From NCBI GenBank assembly GCA_963929535.1, contig CAWVIZ010000007.1:62001-126000 (forward strand): a stretch of 64,000 nucleotides of DNA, read 5' to 3'. The position numbers and the translations under genes were made by a program. The notes under the pieces were generated by a model. That model made no database searches, was not told the origin of the DNA, and saw nothing but the letters and a program-made list of their open reading frames with translations. Source of the stretch: Pullilachnospira sp963929535 (GTDB lineage Bacteria > Bacillota > Clostridia > Lachnospirales > Lachnospiraceae). Below, one piece after another: positions 20,631 through 29,778 of the stretch (its first letter is position 1; each line of letters opens with the position of its first letter).

Positions 20631-20733
20631 ATGCATATATTGAAATTCTGCAGTAGTCTGAATATAATAAAGACAAGCTGTAAAAAAATATCAGAGGATA
20701 AAGAATGGATTTATGATATGGAAGGAGACGATA

Positions 20734-21513
20734 ATGGAAATTTTTTTAGGTGTACTGGTCCCGTTTCTGGGAACGACTCTGGGAGCGGGATGTGTTTTCT
20801 TTCTGAAAAACCAGCTTCGCCCGCTGGTGCAGAAATCCCTTCTGGGATTTGCCTCAGGGGTAATGGTGGCGGCCTCGGTATGGTCTCTGCTGATCCCTGC
20901 CATGGATGCTTCGGAGCATATGGGAAAGCTGGCGTTTGTGCCGGCGGCGGTGGGATTTCTTCTGGGGATTTTCTTCCTGCTGCTGATGGACAAGGTGATC
21001 CCTCATCTGCATATGGGAAGTACAGAGGCGGAAGGCCCTCATGTAAAGCTGAAAAAGACCACGATGCTGGTTCTGGCAGTCACCCTGCATAATATTCCCG
21101 AAGGAATGGCTGTGGGTGTGGTATTTGCCGGAATGCTGGCGGAACAGTCTGAGATCACTCTGGCAGGCGCCATGGCGCTGTCCATCGGAATTGCCATTCA
21201 GAATTTCCCGGAGGGAGCGATCATCTCCATGCCGCTGCGCAGTGAGTCGGGAGTCAGCAAAGGGAAGGCGTTTTTGTACGGAGCTCTTTCCGGAATCGTG
21301 GAACCGGCGGCAGCGCTGCTCACCATCCTGCTGTTCGGACTGATCAATCCCATGCTGCCTTATCTGCTGGCTTTTGCTGCCGGAGCCATGATCTATGTGG
21401 TGGTGGAGGAGCTGATACCGGAGGCCAGCCAGGGGGAACACAGCAATATAGGAACTATCGGATTCGCAGTGGGATTTGTTCTGATGATGATCCTGGATGT
21501 GGCTCTGGGATAA
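20734..21513 (+). CDS. ZIP-family divalent metal transporter
   Basis: A 259-residue membrane protein predicted to import Zn2+ or other divalent cations. The metal-binding signatures of the GufA-like ZIP branch are intact: HNIPEGMAVGVVF in the fourth membrane helix and QNFPEGAIISMPL in the fifth. About eight hydrophobic helices can be counted, with a short His-containing loop (IPHLHMG) near residue 90. ATG 20734 follows AAGGAGACG; the in-frame start at 20713 lacks a ribosome site. The next gene begins 31 bp after the stop. A zinc-exporting P-type ATPase lies 2.4 kb downstream on the other strand, but joint regulation is not evident. Confidence 0.88.
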   Translation: MEIFLGVLVPFLGTTLGAGCVFFLKNQLRPLVQKSLLGFASGVMVAASVWSLLIPAMDASEHMGKLAFVPAAVGFLLGIFFLLLMDKVIPHLHMGSTEAEGPHVKLKKTTMLVLAVTLHNIPEGMAVGVVFAGMLAEQSEITLAGAMALSIGIAIQNFPEGAIISMPLRSESGVSKGKAFLYGALSGIVEPAAALLTILLFGLINPMLPYLLAFAAGAMIYVVVEELIPEASQGEHSNIGTIGFAVGFVLMMILDVALG

Positions 21514-21544
21514 CGATACGGAAACAGAAAAGGAGAGGATGGAG

Positions 21545-22726
21545 ATGGAAAATTTTGCTTATTACACGCCAACCAAAGTGGTGTTTGGAAAAAATTCAGA
21601 GGAGCAGACGGGGAAGCTGGTAAAAGAGCAGGGATGCGGAAAGGTTCTGGTACATTACGGCGGTAAAAGCGCGGTAAAAAGCGGTCTGCTGGATCGGATC
21701 TGCAGATCCCTGGAAAGGGCGGGCGTGGAATATGTGACGCTGGGAGGCGTGGTGCCCAACCCCAGACTTTCCAAAGTCCATGAGGGGATCCGGCTGTGCC
21801 GGGAGGAAAAGGTGGATTTTATTCTGGCTGTGGGAGGCGGGAGCGTCATAGATTCCGCAAAGGCTATTGGCTATGGAACTGCCAATGAAGGAGAGGTATG
21901 GGATTTTTACGCGAAAACCAGAGTTCCTAAAGCCTGCCTTCCGGTGGGAGCCGTACTGACCATCGCGGCAGCCGGCAGTGAGATGAGCAATTCCTCAGTG
22001 ATCACCAATGAGGAAGGATGGCTGAAGAGAGGGTATAACGATGATCTTTGCAGATGCCGGTTCGCGGTGATGAATCCCCAGCTGACCTGCACCCTTCCCG
22101 CATATCAGACGGCCAGCGGGTGTGTGGATATCCTGATGCATACCATGGAACGCTATTTTACCACAGAGGAGGATACCATGCTGACAGACGGTATCGGGGA
22201 AGCTTTGATGCGGACAGTGATCCATTGCGCGGGGGTTCTGAAGGAGGATCCGGAAAATTATAATGCCAGGGCTCAGGTGATGTGGGCGGGGAGTCTTTCC
22301 CATAATGGTCTGACAGGCTGCGGGACAGTGGGAGACTGGGCCTGCCATCAGCTGGAGCATGAACTGAGCGCGGCGTTTGATGTGGCCCATGGAGCCGGTC
22401 TTTCCGCAGTGTGGGGAAGCTGGGCCAGATATGTTTACTCCGGGAAACCGGAGCGGTTTGCCCAGTTCGCGGTGAATGTCCTGGGAGTGGAAAATGATTT
22501 TTCCCATCCGGACAGAACGGCGCTGGAAGGAATCCGGAGGATGGAAGAATTTTACAGATCCATCGATATGCCCACGAATATCCGGGAGCTGGGAATCGCG
22601 CTTACGGAGGAACAGATTCAGGAGCTGGCCCATAAGTGCAGCTTTATGGGAAAACGGACCATCGGCCAGTTTATGGTGCTGGATGAGAAGGATATGAGGG
22701 AGATTTACCGGATGGCCCGGGGATGA
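21545..22726 (+). CDS. Iron-containing alcohol dehydrogenase (butanol dehydrogenase type)
   Basis: A 393-residue type III alcohol dehydrogenase related to clostridial BdhA and YqhD, reducing aldehydes to alcohols with NAD(P)H. Family blocks are YYTPTKVVFGKNSEEQTG, the dinucleotide segment AVGGGSVIDSAKAI, and the metal-site residues in SGCVDILMHTMERYF and CHQLEHELSAAFDVAHGAGL. ATG 21545 follows AGGAGAGG at 6 bp. It may be cotranscribed with the ZIP gene and the aldo/keto reductase behind it. Substrate and cofactor cannot be set from sequence alone. Confidence 0.9.
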   Translation: MENFAYYTPTKVVFGKNSEEQTGKLVKEQGCGKVLVHYGGKSAVKSGLLDRICRSLERAGVEYVTLGGVVPNPRLSKVHEGIRLCREEKVDFILAVGGGSVIDSAKAIGYGTANEGEVWDFYAKTRVPKACLPVGAVLTIAAAGSEMSNSSVITNEEGWLKRGYNDDLCRCRFAVMNPQLTCTLPAYQTASGCVDILMHTMERYFTTEEDTMLTDGIGEALMRTVIHCAGVLKEDPENYNARAQVMWAGSLSHNGLTGCGTVGDWACHQLEHELSAAFDVAHGAGLSAVWGSWARYVYSGKPERFAQFAVNVLGVENDFSHPDRTALEGIRRMEEFYRSIDMPTNIRELGIALTEEQIQELAHKCSFMGKRTIGQFMVLDEKDMREIYRMARG

Positions 22727-22801
22727 GAAATGGCGTACCAAATGATAGTACAAAAGAAAGGGAAGGGTGTCTGAAAGGAAGGAGACATCTGCTGGAAAGT
22801 G

Positions 22802-23803
22802 ATGTATACGGCAAGTGAGAAACGATATGAAAAAATGAAGTACAGCCGCGTGGGAAACAGCGGTTTGAAATTTCCTGCGGTATCCCTGGGGTTCTGGCAC
22901 AATTTCGGGGAAAACGGAAATTATGAGAATATGAAGGCTCTGTGCCGTACGGCTTTTGACTGCGGTATCACACAGTTTGATCTGGCCAACAATTACGGTC
23001 CCCCCTATGGAATGGCGGAGACCAATGCGGGCAGGATCCTGAAGGAGGATTTCGCGCCGTACAGGGATGAGCTGGTGATCGCCACCAAGGCCGGGTATGA
23101 TATGTGGCCGGGTCCCTACGGAGACTGGGGAAGCAAAAAATACCTGACGGCCAGCCTGGATCAGTCTCTGAAACGTCTGGGTCTGGAGTATGTGGATATC
23201 TTTTATCACCACAGGATGGATCCGGAGACGCCTCTGGAGGAGACCATGGAGGCTCTGGCTCAGATAGTGAGAAGCGGAAAGGCCCTCTATGTGGGAATTT
23301 CCAATTACAACAGAGAGTATACCAGGAAAGCCATGGAGATCATGAAGGAGCTGCACTGTCCGCTGATCGTCAACCAGAGAAGATATTCGATATTTGACCG
23401 CACCATCGAGGAGGATGGAGTAAAAAGCTTCTGCAGGGAAAACGGAATGGGAATCATCGCGTTTTCTCCGCTGGCCCAGGGACTCCTGACGGACAAGTAT
23501 CTCCATGGGATTCCCTCTGACAGCAGGATTGCCCGGGATTCCCGGTATCTGAAAAAGGAAGAGCTGACTGCAGAGAGGCTGGAGCAGATCGGCAGGCTCA
23601 ATGAGATTGCGGCCATGCGGGGACAGACCCTTGCGGAAATGGCTCTGGCCTGGATCCTGAAGGATGAGGACGTATGCTCTGTACTGATCGGGGCGTCCAG
23701 GCCGGAACAGATTCTGGAAAATGTGAAGATCGTGGAAAACTGTTCCTTCACTCAGGAGGAACGGAAGGTCATTGATGAGATCTGCGGGATTGGAGAAGAA
23801 TAA
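22802..23803 (+). CDS. Aldo/keto reductase (YghZ/GPR-like)
   Basis: A 333-residue NADPH-dependent TIM-barrel reductase, closest in pattern to L-glyceraldehyde-3-phosphate reductases and Kv-beta-like AKRs. The tetrad is visible: Asp in FDLANNYGPPYG, Tyr in the same segment, Lys in IATKAGYDMWPGPYG, and His in FYHHRMDPETPLEE. The C-terminal SVLIGASRPEQI contacts NADPH. ATG 22802 is used; the preceding GTG at 22799 is possible. AAGGAAGGAG lies about 20 bp upstream, a little distant. It follows the alcohol dehydrogenase by 75 bp and ends before a bidirectional terminator. Confidence 0.9.
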   Translation: MYTASEKRYEKMKYSRVGNSGLKFPAVSLGFWHNFGENGNYENMKALCRTAFDCGITQFDLANNYGPPYGMAETNAGRILKEDFAPYRDELVIATKAGYDMWPGPYGDWGSKKYLTASLDQSLKRLGLEYVDIFYHHRMDPETPLEETMEALAQIVRSGKALYVGISNYNREYTRKAMEIMKELHCPLIVNQRRYSIFDRTIEEDGVKSFCRENGMGIIAFSPLAQGLLTDKYLHGIPSDSRIARDSRYLKKEELTAERLEQIGRLNEIAAMRGQTLAEMALAWILKDEDVCSVLIGASRPEQILENVKIVENCSFTQEERKVIDEICGIGEE

Positions 23804-23850
23804 CCCCAGCAGCCAATAGGGTCCATGAGCAGACATTTACAAAGGAATAA

Positions 23851-23900
23851 AGAAAAAGAATCCTTTCAGGTCATCAGACAGGAGAGGATTCTTTTTCTTT
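23851..23900. terminator. Bidirectional terminator
   Basis: AGAAAAAGAATCCT (23851-23864) pairs with AGGATTCTTTTTCT (23885-23898), flanked by A- and T-runs. It can serve both the aldo/keto reductase and the P-type ATPase converging from the right. Confidence 0.88.
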
Positions 23901-23957
23901 GTTTGGGTGAAAGAGGATGCTTGTGCGATCCGCCGCAGGTCCTGCCTGGCAGGATTC

Positions 23958-26642
23958 TTACTTGTAAAGAATACGGATGGAATTCAGTACGCACAGCATG
24001 GCAACTCCTGTATCCGCGAACACCGCCAGCCACATGGAGGCGATGCCTGCCAGCCCCAGAACCATAACAAGCGCTTTGATGGCCAGAGCAAAGACCACGT
24101 TCTGGGTGGAAATGGAACGGGAGGCTCTGGCGATGGCTACGGCCTGGGGAATGGCTTCCATATCGGAAGTCATGAACACCACATCCGCGGCTTCGATGGC
24201 GGCGTCCGCTCCGCTTCCCATGGCGGCCCCCACATCTGCTCCTGCCAGTACGGGCGCGTCGTTGATCCCGTCACCCACAAACATAACGGAACCGTGAGCG
24301 CTGCGGATCTTTTCCAGCTGGGAAAGCTTTTCCTGGGGAAGCAGCCGGGCGTGTACTTCGTCAATTCCCGTTTCCCGTGCTACAGCTTCAGCGCTGTCCC
24401 TGGCGTCTCCGGTAAGCATGGCGGTGACGATCCCCTGACGTTTGATCCGGCTGACGGCAGCGGGAGCATTTTCCTTGATGGTATCGGAAATGATCAGACT
24501 TCCCACAAATACCCCGTCTCTGGCGGCCAGAACCTCTGTGCCGTAGGAAGTATCAGAAAGTCCCTCCAGGGAGATTCCGCCTGCTTCCATCAGCTTTCTG
24601 TTTCCGCACAGAAGCGTATGCCCGGAAACTACGGCGCGGATACCCTGACCTGCGATTTCCTCAATGGAGGATGGCTGCTCCACTGTCAGGTCCCGGTCTC
24701 TGGCGGCAGATACGATGCTGATGCCGATGGGATGGGTGGAGCTGGATTCACAGGAGGCACACCAGGACAGAAGCTGATCCTCTGCTACATTTCCGTAGGG
24801 AACGGCTCTCTGGACCACAAAGTTTCCTTTGGTGATGGTGCCTGTTTTGTCCATGACGATGGCTTTGACGGAGGCCAAAGCCTCCAGGGAAAGTCCTCCT
24901 TTGAACAGGATGCCTTTTTTGGATCCGGCTCCGATTCCGGAGAAAAATGCCAGAGGCACGCTGAGAACCAGAGCGCAGGGACAGCTGATCACCAGAAAAC
25001 TCAGCGCTGTGTAGATCCAGTGATTCCAGTCTCCGGTGACCAGAGAAGGAATTATGGCGGTACACAGTGCCAGGATCACCACAAAGGGTGTATAGACCCG
25101 TGCAAAACGGGTGATGAAGCGGTCGATTTTGGGCTTTCTGGCGGCGGCATTCTCCACAGAGTCCAGGATACGGGTTACCATGGATTCTTCCAGAACCTTA
25201 TCCACACGGATCTTCAGAAGTCCGGAGGTATTGACGCAGCCGGAGGTAACGGACGCGCCGGGAATTACCTTTACGGGGACCGGTTCACCGGTTACAGGAG
25301 AGGTATCGATCCGGCTTTCTCCTTCCAGAACAGTACCGTCCAGGGGAATCCGGTCGCCGGGGCGGACCAGGAGCACATCCCCGGCGGAAGCATTTTCCGC
25401 GGGAATTACCCGAATGTCATCGCCTGTTACCAGATTGACCACCTCAGGCCGGAGATCCACGGCGTCCATGATCTGAGAGCGGCTGCGTTCCACAGCCACA
25501 TGCTCGAAAAATTCGCCTACCCGGTAAAACAGCATGACTCCCACTGCTTCGGGATATTCCTGAATGATGAAAGCGCCGAGAGTGGCAATGCTCATCAGGA
25601 AATTCTCATCAAAGACCTGACCCTTGAAAATATTCCGGACGGCGGTGAGAACCACCCGGCCGCCCAGGATCACATATCCCAGTACAAGAACCGCCAGCGC
25701 TGCCAGATTCTGATCCAGATGGCCCAGGATTTCTCCCGCGATAAAAAGCAGGGCGCCGATTCCGATGGATAGAATTTCCTTTTTATAGTTTTCCCAAAAG
25801 GATTTCTTCCTGGAAGGACTGTCTTCCCGGGAGGAAGCGGCGGCACGGACCGGGCGTTCCTTTGGAGTGATGGTGACATCCGGTTCGATGGTACGGCAGA
25901 TCCGGAGCATCTCAGGGATCAGGGAATCCGGATCCTTGGCGGTAACCCGGAGCTGTTTGGTGGCAAAGGTAACAGTGGCCTCCAGAATCTCCGGGAGATC
26001 GTTGATTCGCGATTCCATCTTTGCCGCGCAGTTGGCGCAGTCCACATGATCCAGAAGATAGGTCCGGGTGATGAAATTCCCTGAGGACCGTTTTCTGGGA
26101 ACCAGCTTTACCTGAGATTCGATGGAAGAACAGATTTCCTGCATCCGCGGCAGCAGGGAATCCGGATCTTTGGCGGTGATCCGGAGCTGCCTGGTGGCAA
26201 ATGTAATGGATACTTCGGCCACACCCGGAAGCTGCCGGATCTGTGCTTCCATCTTTGCCGCGCAGTTGGCGCAGCCAAGGTTTTCAGTAATATAGACCCT
26301 GCTGATGTATCCTGCGGGAATATCCCGGACAGGATGGGAATCATGAGAACTGTGTTCCTGGTGGTGTCCGCACCCGCAGGAGTTGCCGTGATGGTGCTCA
26401 TGGGAATGGTTATCCGAATGATCATGTCCGCACCCGCAGGAGTTGCCGTGGTGCTCATGGGAATGGTTATCCGAATGATCATGTCCGCACCCGCAGGAGT
26501 CGCCGTGATGCTCATGGGAATGGGTTTCGTGATGATCATGTCCGCATCCGCCGGAAACCACATGAAGCTGTTCTTTGATATCCTCCCGGAGAAGGGAGGA
26601 CTCTTTAGAACTTATCTCTTCTAAGGTATTATTTCTTGCCAT
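23958..26642 (-). CDS. Zn/Cd/Pb-type heavy-metal P1B-ATPase with His-rich N-terminus
   Basis: An 894-residue exporter. Residues 30-105 hold tandem repeats of a GNSCGCGHDHSDNHSHEHH unit. Two heavy-metal-associated domains follow, each with CANC rather than CxxC of the GMTC type (LGCANCAAKMEAQ, VDCANCAAKMESR), so similar that they look like an internal duplication. The core has SCPCALVLSVPL (CPC about residue 554), the phosphorylated Asp in DKTGTITKG (about 598), and GDGINDAPVLAGADVG. CPC with this neighbourhood fits zinc/cadmium/lead efflux (CadA/ZntA). Start ATG at 26642 follows AGGAGGA on the minus strand. A promoter and an ArsR-type operator lie upstream. Confidence 0.93.
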   Translation of the reverse strand: MARNNTLEEISSKESSLLREDIKEQLHVVSGGCGHDHHETHSHEHHGDSCGCGHDHSDNHSHEHHGNSCGCGHDHSDNHSHEHHHGNSCGCGHHQEHSSHDSHPVRDIPAGYISRVYITENLGCANCAAKMEAQIRQLPGVAEVSITFATRQLRITAKDPDSLLPRMQEICSSIESQVKLVPRKRSSGNFITRTYLLDHVDCANCAAKMESRINDLPEILEATVTFATKQLRVTAKDPDSLIPEMLRICRTIEPDVTITPKERPVRAAASSREDSPSRKKSFWENYKKEILSIGIGALLFIAGEILGHLDQNLAALAVLVLGYVILGGRVVLTAVRNIFKGQVFDENFLMSIATLGAFIIQEYPEAVGVMLFYRVGEFFEHVAVERSRSQIMDAVDLRPEVVNLVTGDDIRVIPAENASAGDVLLVRPGDRIPLDGTVLEGESRIDTSPVTGEPVPVKVIPGASVTSGCVNTSGLLKIRVDKVLEESMVTRILDSVENAAARKPKIDRFITRFARVYTPFVVILALCTAIIPSLVTGDWNHWIYTALSFLVISCPCALVLSVPLAFFSGIGAGSKKGILFKGGLSLEALASVKAIVMDKTGTITKGNFVVQRAVPYGNVAEDQLLSWCASCESSSTHPIGISIVSAARDRDLTVEQPSSIEEIAGQGIRAVVSGHTLLCGNRKLMEAGGISLEGLSDTSYGTEVLAARDGVFVGSLIISDTIKENAPAAVSRIKRQGIVTAMLTGDARDSAEAVARETGIDEVHARLLPQEKLSQLEKIRSAHGSVMFVGDGINDAPVLAGADVGAAMGSGADAAIEAADVVFMTSDMEAIPQAVAIARASRSISTQNVVFALAIKALVMVLGLAGIASMWLAVFADTGVAMLCVLNSIRILYK

Positions 26643-26833
26643 AGAAATCCTCCTTACTTACTGTACGTTATTTTCGCATGCAACAAACCAAGATCATGCC
26701 TGCATATCCATTTGACGGAACACGCTTGCCGTCCGCCGGAGCGATGACTGTGCATCTTTGCAGTGGATAATAAATAATTCATGATCATAGAAAGTATGCG
26801 GAGCGTGCTGTCTGTTGTTTTTTTAAATAAAAT

Positions 26834-26853
26834 ATATGAACAACTATTCATAT
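26834..26853 (-). promoter_or_regulatory. ArsR/SmtB-type operator for the metal ATPase
   Basis: ATATGAACAACTATTCATAT is a 20-bp imperfect palindrome matching the known TGAACA-NN-TATTCA type site of SmtB/CadC/CzrA metal sensors. It lies just downstream of the -10 element, so apo-repressor would block transcription until Zn or Cd binds. No arsR gene is in the window. Confidence 0.78.
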
Positions 26854-26857
26854 GTTG

Positions 26858-26886
26858 AGTATAGCCTTTGCGCAGGAAAAAATCAA
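26858..26886 (-). promoter_or_regulatory. Promoter of the metal ATPase
   Basis: On the minus strand, TTGATT (plus-strand 26881-26886) and TATACT (26858-26863) are 17 bp apart. The operator overlaps the expected start point. Confidence 0.78.
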
Positions 26887-26916
26887 GTGTTTACAGCAAA
26901 ATATTTTTGATATTTT

Positions 26917-27059
26917 GTAACAGTTCAGCCTTCCAATGTCCCGCGAGGTGTCACGCTGCATTCGCAGCGTGATCCCGAGATTTGCGGGCGCCAGGCTGCG
27001 AAAATCGCAGCCTGTGTGCATGCATTTGTAACAGTGAAGCCGGAAGGCTGAACTGTTAC
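26917..27059. mobile_element. MITE with 18-bp terminal inverted repeats and 8-bp target duplication
   Basis: The left end GTAACAGTTCAGCCTTCC (26917-26934) is the exact reverse complement of the right end at 27042-27059. Both ends are flanked by GATATTTT (26909-26916 and 27060-27067), an 8-bp target-site duplication. The 143-bp interior codes for nothing and forms hairpins CACGCTGC...GCAGCGTG and CAGGCTGCGA...TCGCAGCCTG. This is what a non-autonomous, transposase-mobilised miniature element looks like. It sits between the ATPase promoter and the 3' end of the alanine-racemase gene. The rest of the 570-bp intergenic region shows nothing else. Confidence 0.9.
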
Positions 27060-27212
27060 GATATTTTTTATCGGTTCAGAATACTGTTCTGTGAGAATGA
27101 TGAATGCCGGTGATATGTTAAGCGATCCGGGGAAGAGAGTAAGAGATGATACGGACCTGCCTGAGAAGCAGTGAAAATATACTGTCTCAGGCGGCGCCGC
27201 AGTGAACAGCTG

Positions 27213-28361
27213 CTATATGATATTTCTTTCTGTATCCGGGTGGACCAGCAGGGGGTTTACCGGAAACTGAATGGTATCTCCGATGTTCAGTCCGGTATCA
27301 GTAAGATCCACCAGTGTATGTCCCATACCGCGGCTGTCCAGAATGGGAACCGGTCTTCCGTCCCGGGTTTTTCCATAAGGTATTTTCCGGGAAATCATGC
27401 TTCTGGCGGCACTCCGCAGAAGGGGAAGGGTTCCCTGGGGATTTCTGGAGATTCCCAGTCCGTCACGGCAGCCTGCGGGAACTACGCCGATCAGGCTGTC
27501 TCTTTTCAGTCGGACATTTCTTCCGTATCCCACCAGCTCTCCTGCGGGATACCATTTTTTCTCACAGATTTCCGTTTCCAGCCAGACGGCGTCCTGAAAA
27601 TCCGCCCTTCCCCCGGTCTCTCTCCCCAGGAGCAGGGACCCGATCCGGACCCCGTCATATCCCAGATCCCCCATTTCGGCCAGTGTTCTGCTGGCGGCAG
27701 CATGGGTGAAGCAAAGGGGAATCCGGCTTTCCGACAGCTCCTGAAGCGCCATGTCGAAATGCTTTTTCTGGAACTGTACGTTTTTCCGAAAGTTTTTTCC
27801 ACAGGAGGCAAAATGGGTATATACCCCTTCAATTTCCATATCCAGGGTACAGAATTTTACGGTAAGCAGATTTTCCCGGGTAAAACCGTATCTGCCCAGT
27901 CCGCTGTCTATTTTCAGATGAATCCGGGGACGGATCCGCATACCCAGAGAAGCCTGCCGGAGTGTTTCGGCCTGCCGGGAATTTCCTACCATAAAAATGA
28001 TTCTCTGTTCCATCAGATTTCGGCAGACTTCCGGGGAATATTCCGGAGAAAGAAGAAGGATATTCCCGGAAAATCCCATTCGCCGCAGCGATAAAGCTTC
28101 CCATGGGGCTCCCACCGCAAAAAAATCCACGCCGCCTGTCCGAAGAATCCGGTACATATTGCCAAGTCCGATACCGTATCCATCCTCTTTGATAACGGCA
28201 ATCAGCCGTTTGGAGGTGATCCGGCGGATGGTCTGCAGATTGTGCAGTACAGCTTCCCTCAGAACTGTCAGACGGCATTTTCTGTATGAGTCGTTTCCGA
28301 CAGCGCGGACGGCATTTTTGTGAGTCTTTACGATAATGGATGTTCCCCAGGTTCCTGTCAT
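27213..28361 (-). CDS. Alanine racemase-family PLP enzyme
   Basis: A 382-residue fold-type III PLP protein. The N-terminal barrel has the PLP lysine in LIAVIKEDGYGIG (Lys58), where typical alanine racemases read VVKANAYGHG. KIDSGLGRYGF, GVYTHFASCGK and VRIGSLLLGR follow. The C-terminal beta domain has DSRGMGHTLVDLTD in place of the usual CMDQTMVDV. So the fold is sure, but several active-site positions differ from housekeeping Alr. It may be a second alanine racemase, a serine/alanine racemase domain, or a racemase for another amino acid. ATG at 28361 follows AAGGGGAG. The gene lies downstream of a lipoprotein and two-component system on the same strand. Confidence 0.75.
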   Translation of the reverse strand: MTGTWGTSIIVKTHKNAVRAVGNDSYRKCRLTVLREAVLHNLQTIRRITSKRLIAVIKEDGYGIGLGNMYRILRTGGVDFFAVGAPWEALSLRRMGFSGNILLLSPEYSPEVCRNLMEQRIIFMVGNSRQAETLRQASLGMRIRPRIHLKIDSGLGRYGFTRENLLTVKFCTLDMEIEGVYTHFASCGKNFRKNVQFQKKHFDMALQELSESRIPLCFTHAAASRTLAEMGDLGYDGVRIGSLLLGRETGGRADFQDAVWLETEICEKKWYPAGELVGYGRNVRLKRDSLIGVVPAGCRDGLGISRNPQGTLPLLRSAARSMISRKIPYGKTRDGRPVPILDSRGMGHTLVDLTDTGLNIGDTIQFPVNPLLVHPDTERNII

Positions 28362-28551
28362 TGATAGATACTCCCCTTTCCAGTGCCAGTGTGCGTCAGT
28401 GTCCTTCGGATCAATGCCAAGGACGGTTTCTTTCGGACAGGATCAGTATAACAAAGGAGTGTTTCCGGAACATCTCAGGGGTGTAAAAATATTGTAACAG
28501 ATCGTTCCGCCATCAGAAAAGCGGGGCAGCAAGGCCGGGCTGCGGCATCTG

Positions 28552-29778
28552 TCAGGAAGATTCTCCCTCCAGCCGGAGGACTACGGATTTGCAGGTCTGG
28601 ACTTCCCCCAGCAGGAAAGCGTCCTGATATCCATCGGCATATCCTATATTTTCCATGGCATTGGCACTCAGATCCTCTGTAATCAGGATACTGTTTCCAT
28701 CGGGTGAAAAACGGAGGGAACGGATCATATTCTGCCCCCGGTACAGAAACTGACGATCCTCCAGAGAACCGTCCTCCAGGATCCGGTAACAGTAAACCGT
28801 GTAGCCGCTGCCGGAGGATTCTGCCGCTGCGGCCATGGTTTCTTCCCGATTGGTGGCGATCAGTCCGATATCGCTGTCAAAAAATCCTTTCCACAGACAG
28901 GCATTCAGATACATCTCTTTGCTGCCGCCAAAGGAGGAAATGCCGTTTTCCTTTATCTGTTCATCGCCGATATCGTTCAAGCCGTCCAGTTGTGTATGAT
29001 TATAAGTGATATAGGCAAGGCGCATCCAGTGGCTGGTGGTGTCCAGGTACTGTTTGTAAGTATATTCTGCATCGGAAGATGCGGCCTCGTTGGACAGCTC
29101 TACCTCAGAGGGAAACAGTGATAAGATCTTGGTTCCGTCCCATGAAACAGCTGCCCGGAGGCGGGGAACCGTCAGATCCTCCGAACCGTCCCACAAGGAG
29201 GAGACGGAATCGGAGACAGGGGAATAGAACCAGGAATTATTTACTATGTCATCAGGCGCGGAGTCTGAGATCCAGGAATAAAATACGGAGCTGTCCCCGG
29301 CCCATATACCATTGACAGCGTAGCTGTAAAGATCAGGCGCTATCATCTCTTCTGTATGAGTCTGACTGTTATAACCTTCAAGGCAAAGTCCTTCATCCTC
29401 ATCGGACAGATATACCACCGACATGCCGTCGGGAGCAATCCATACGCAGTAGCAGTTCTGGGCGGGAATCTCGTAGATATCCTGATAGAAACCGTACTGG
29501 ACGTCCAGTTTGCGTACAACCAGGCCTCCGCCGGATTCGGCTGTGGTGTAGATATAGGATTTTCCATTTTCCTGACTCCACCCCAGGCTGTAAACGGGAA
29601 TAGGGCTGCTCCAGGTGCAGGTCTGAAGCTGGGCCAGATCCTGATAATTTTCCTCTGATGTTTTGGGCAGGATCACGGTTCTGTCCTGGCCGGGTCTTTG
29701 ACAGCCGGACAGCAGAGAAAGCGCCGCCGTCAGAACGGCGGCCGTAAGAATGCCAGATGATTTCCACGATCGTTTCAT
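28552..29778 (-). CDS. Predicted lipoprotein, third gene of a two-component operon
   Basis: A 408-residue secreted protein. ATG at 29778 is chosen because it overlaps the kinase stop as ATGA and starts a lipoprotein signal (MKRSWKSSGILTAAVLTA, lipobox LLSGC). The mature part has beta-propeller-like blades (for example SVVYLSDEDEGL, NSILITEDLSANAMENIGYA) and is rich in Ser, Asp and Tyr. No enzyme motif is visible. Tight coupling to the OmpR/HK pair suggests it acts with the sensor at the membrane, for example as a ligand-binding or signal-modulating partner, or as a cell-envelope stress factor. That role is inferred from context only. Confidence 0.7.
   Translation of the reverse strand: MKRSWKSSGILTAAVLTAALSLLSGCQRPGQDRTVILPKTSEENYQDLAQLQTCTWSSPIPVYSLGWSQENGKSYIYTTAESGGGLVVRKLDVQYGFYQDIYEIPAQNCYCVWIAPDGMSVVYLSDEDEGLCLEGYNSQTHTEEMIAPDLYSYAVNGIWAGDSSVFYSWISDSAPDDIVNNSWFYSPVSDSVSSLWDGSEDLTVPRLRAAVSWDGTKILSLFPSEVELSNEAASSDAEYTYKQYLDTTSHWMRLAYITYNHTQLDGLNDIGDEQIKENGISSFGGSKEMYLNACLWKGFFDSDIGLIATNREETMAAAAESSGSGYTVYCYRILEDGSLEDRQFLYRGQNMIRSLRFSPDGNSILITEDLSANAMENIGYADGYQDAFLLGEVQTCKSVVLRLEGESS

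Noticed and set aside
21995..23836. A 613-codon open frame on the minus strand under the alcohol dehydrogenase and aldo/keto reductase
   Set aside because: Antisense to two clear enzymes; sequence is His/Pro/Leu-rich and unlike any family.
23907..25772. A 621-codon open frame on the plus strand opposite the metal ATPase
   Set aside because: It is the antisense shadow of a well-defined P-type ATPase, with Gly/His/Asp-biased composition and no ribosome site.
28440..28455. A promoter for the racemase gene (TATACT on the minus strand at 28445-28450)
   Set aside because: The -10 is good but no acceptable -35 lies at 16-18 bp, so it was left out as a feature.
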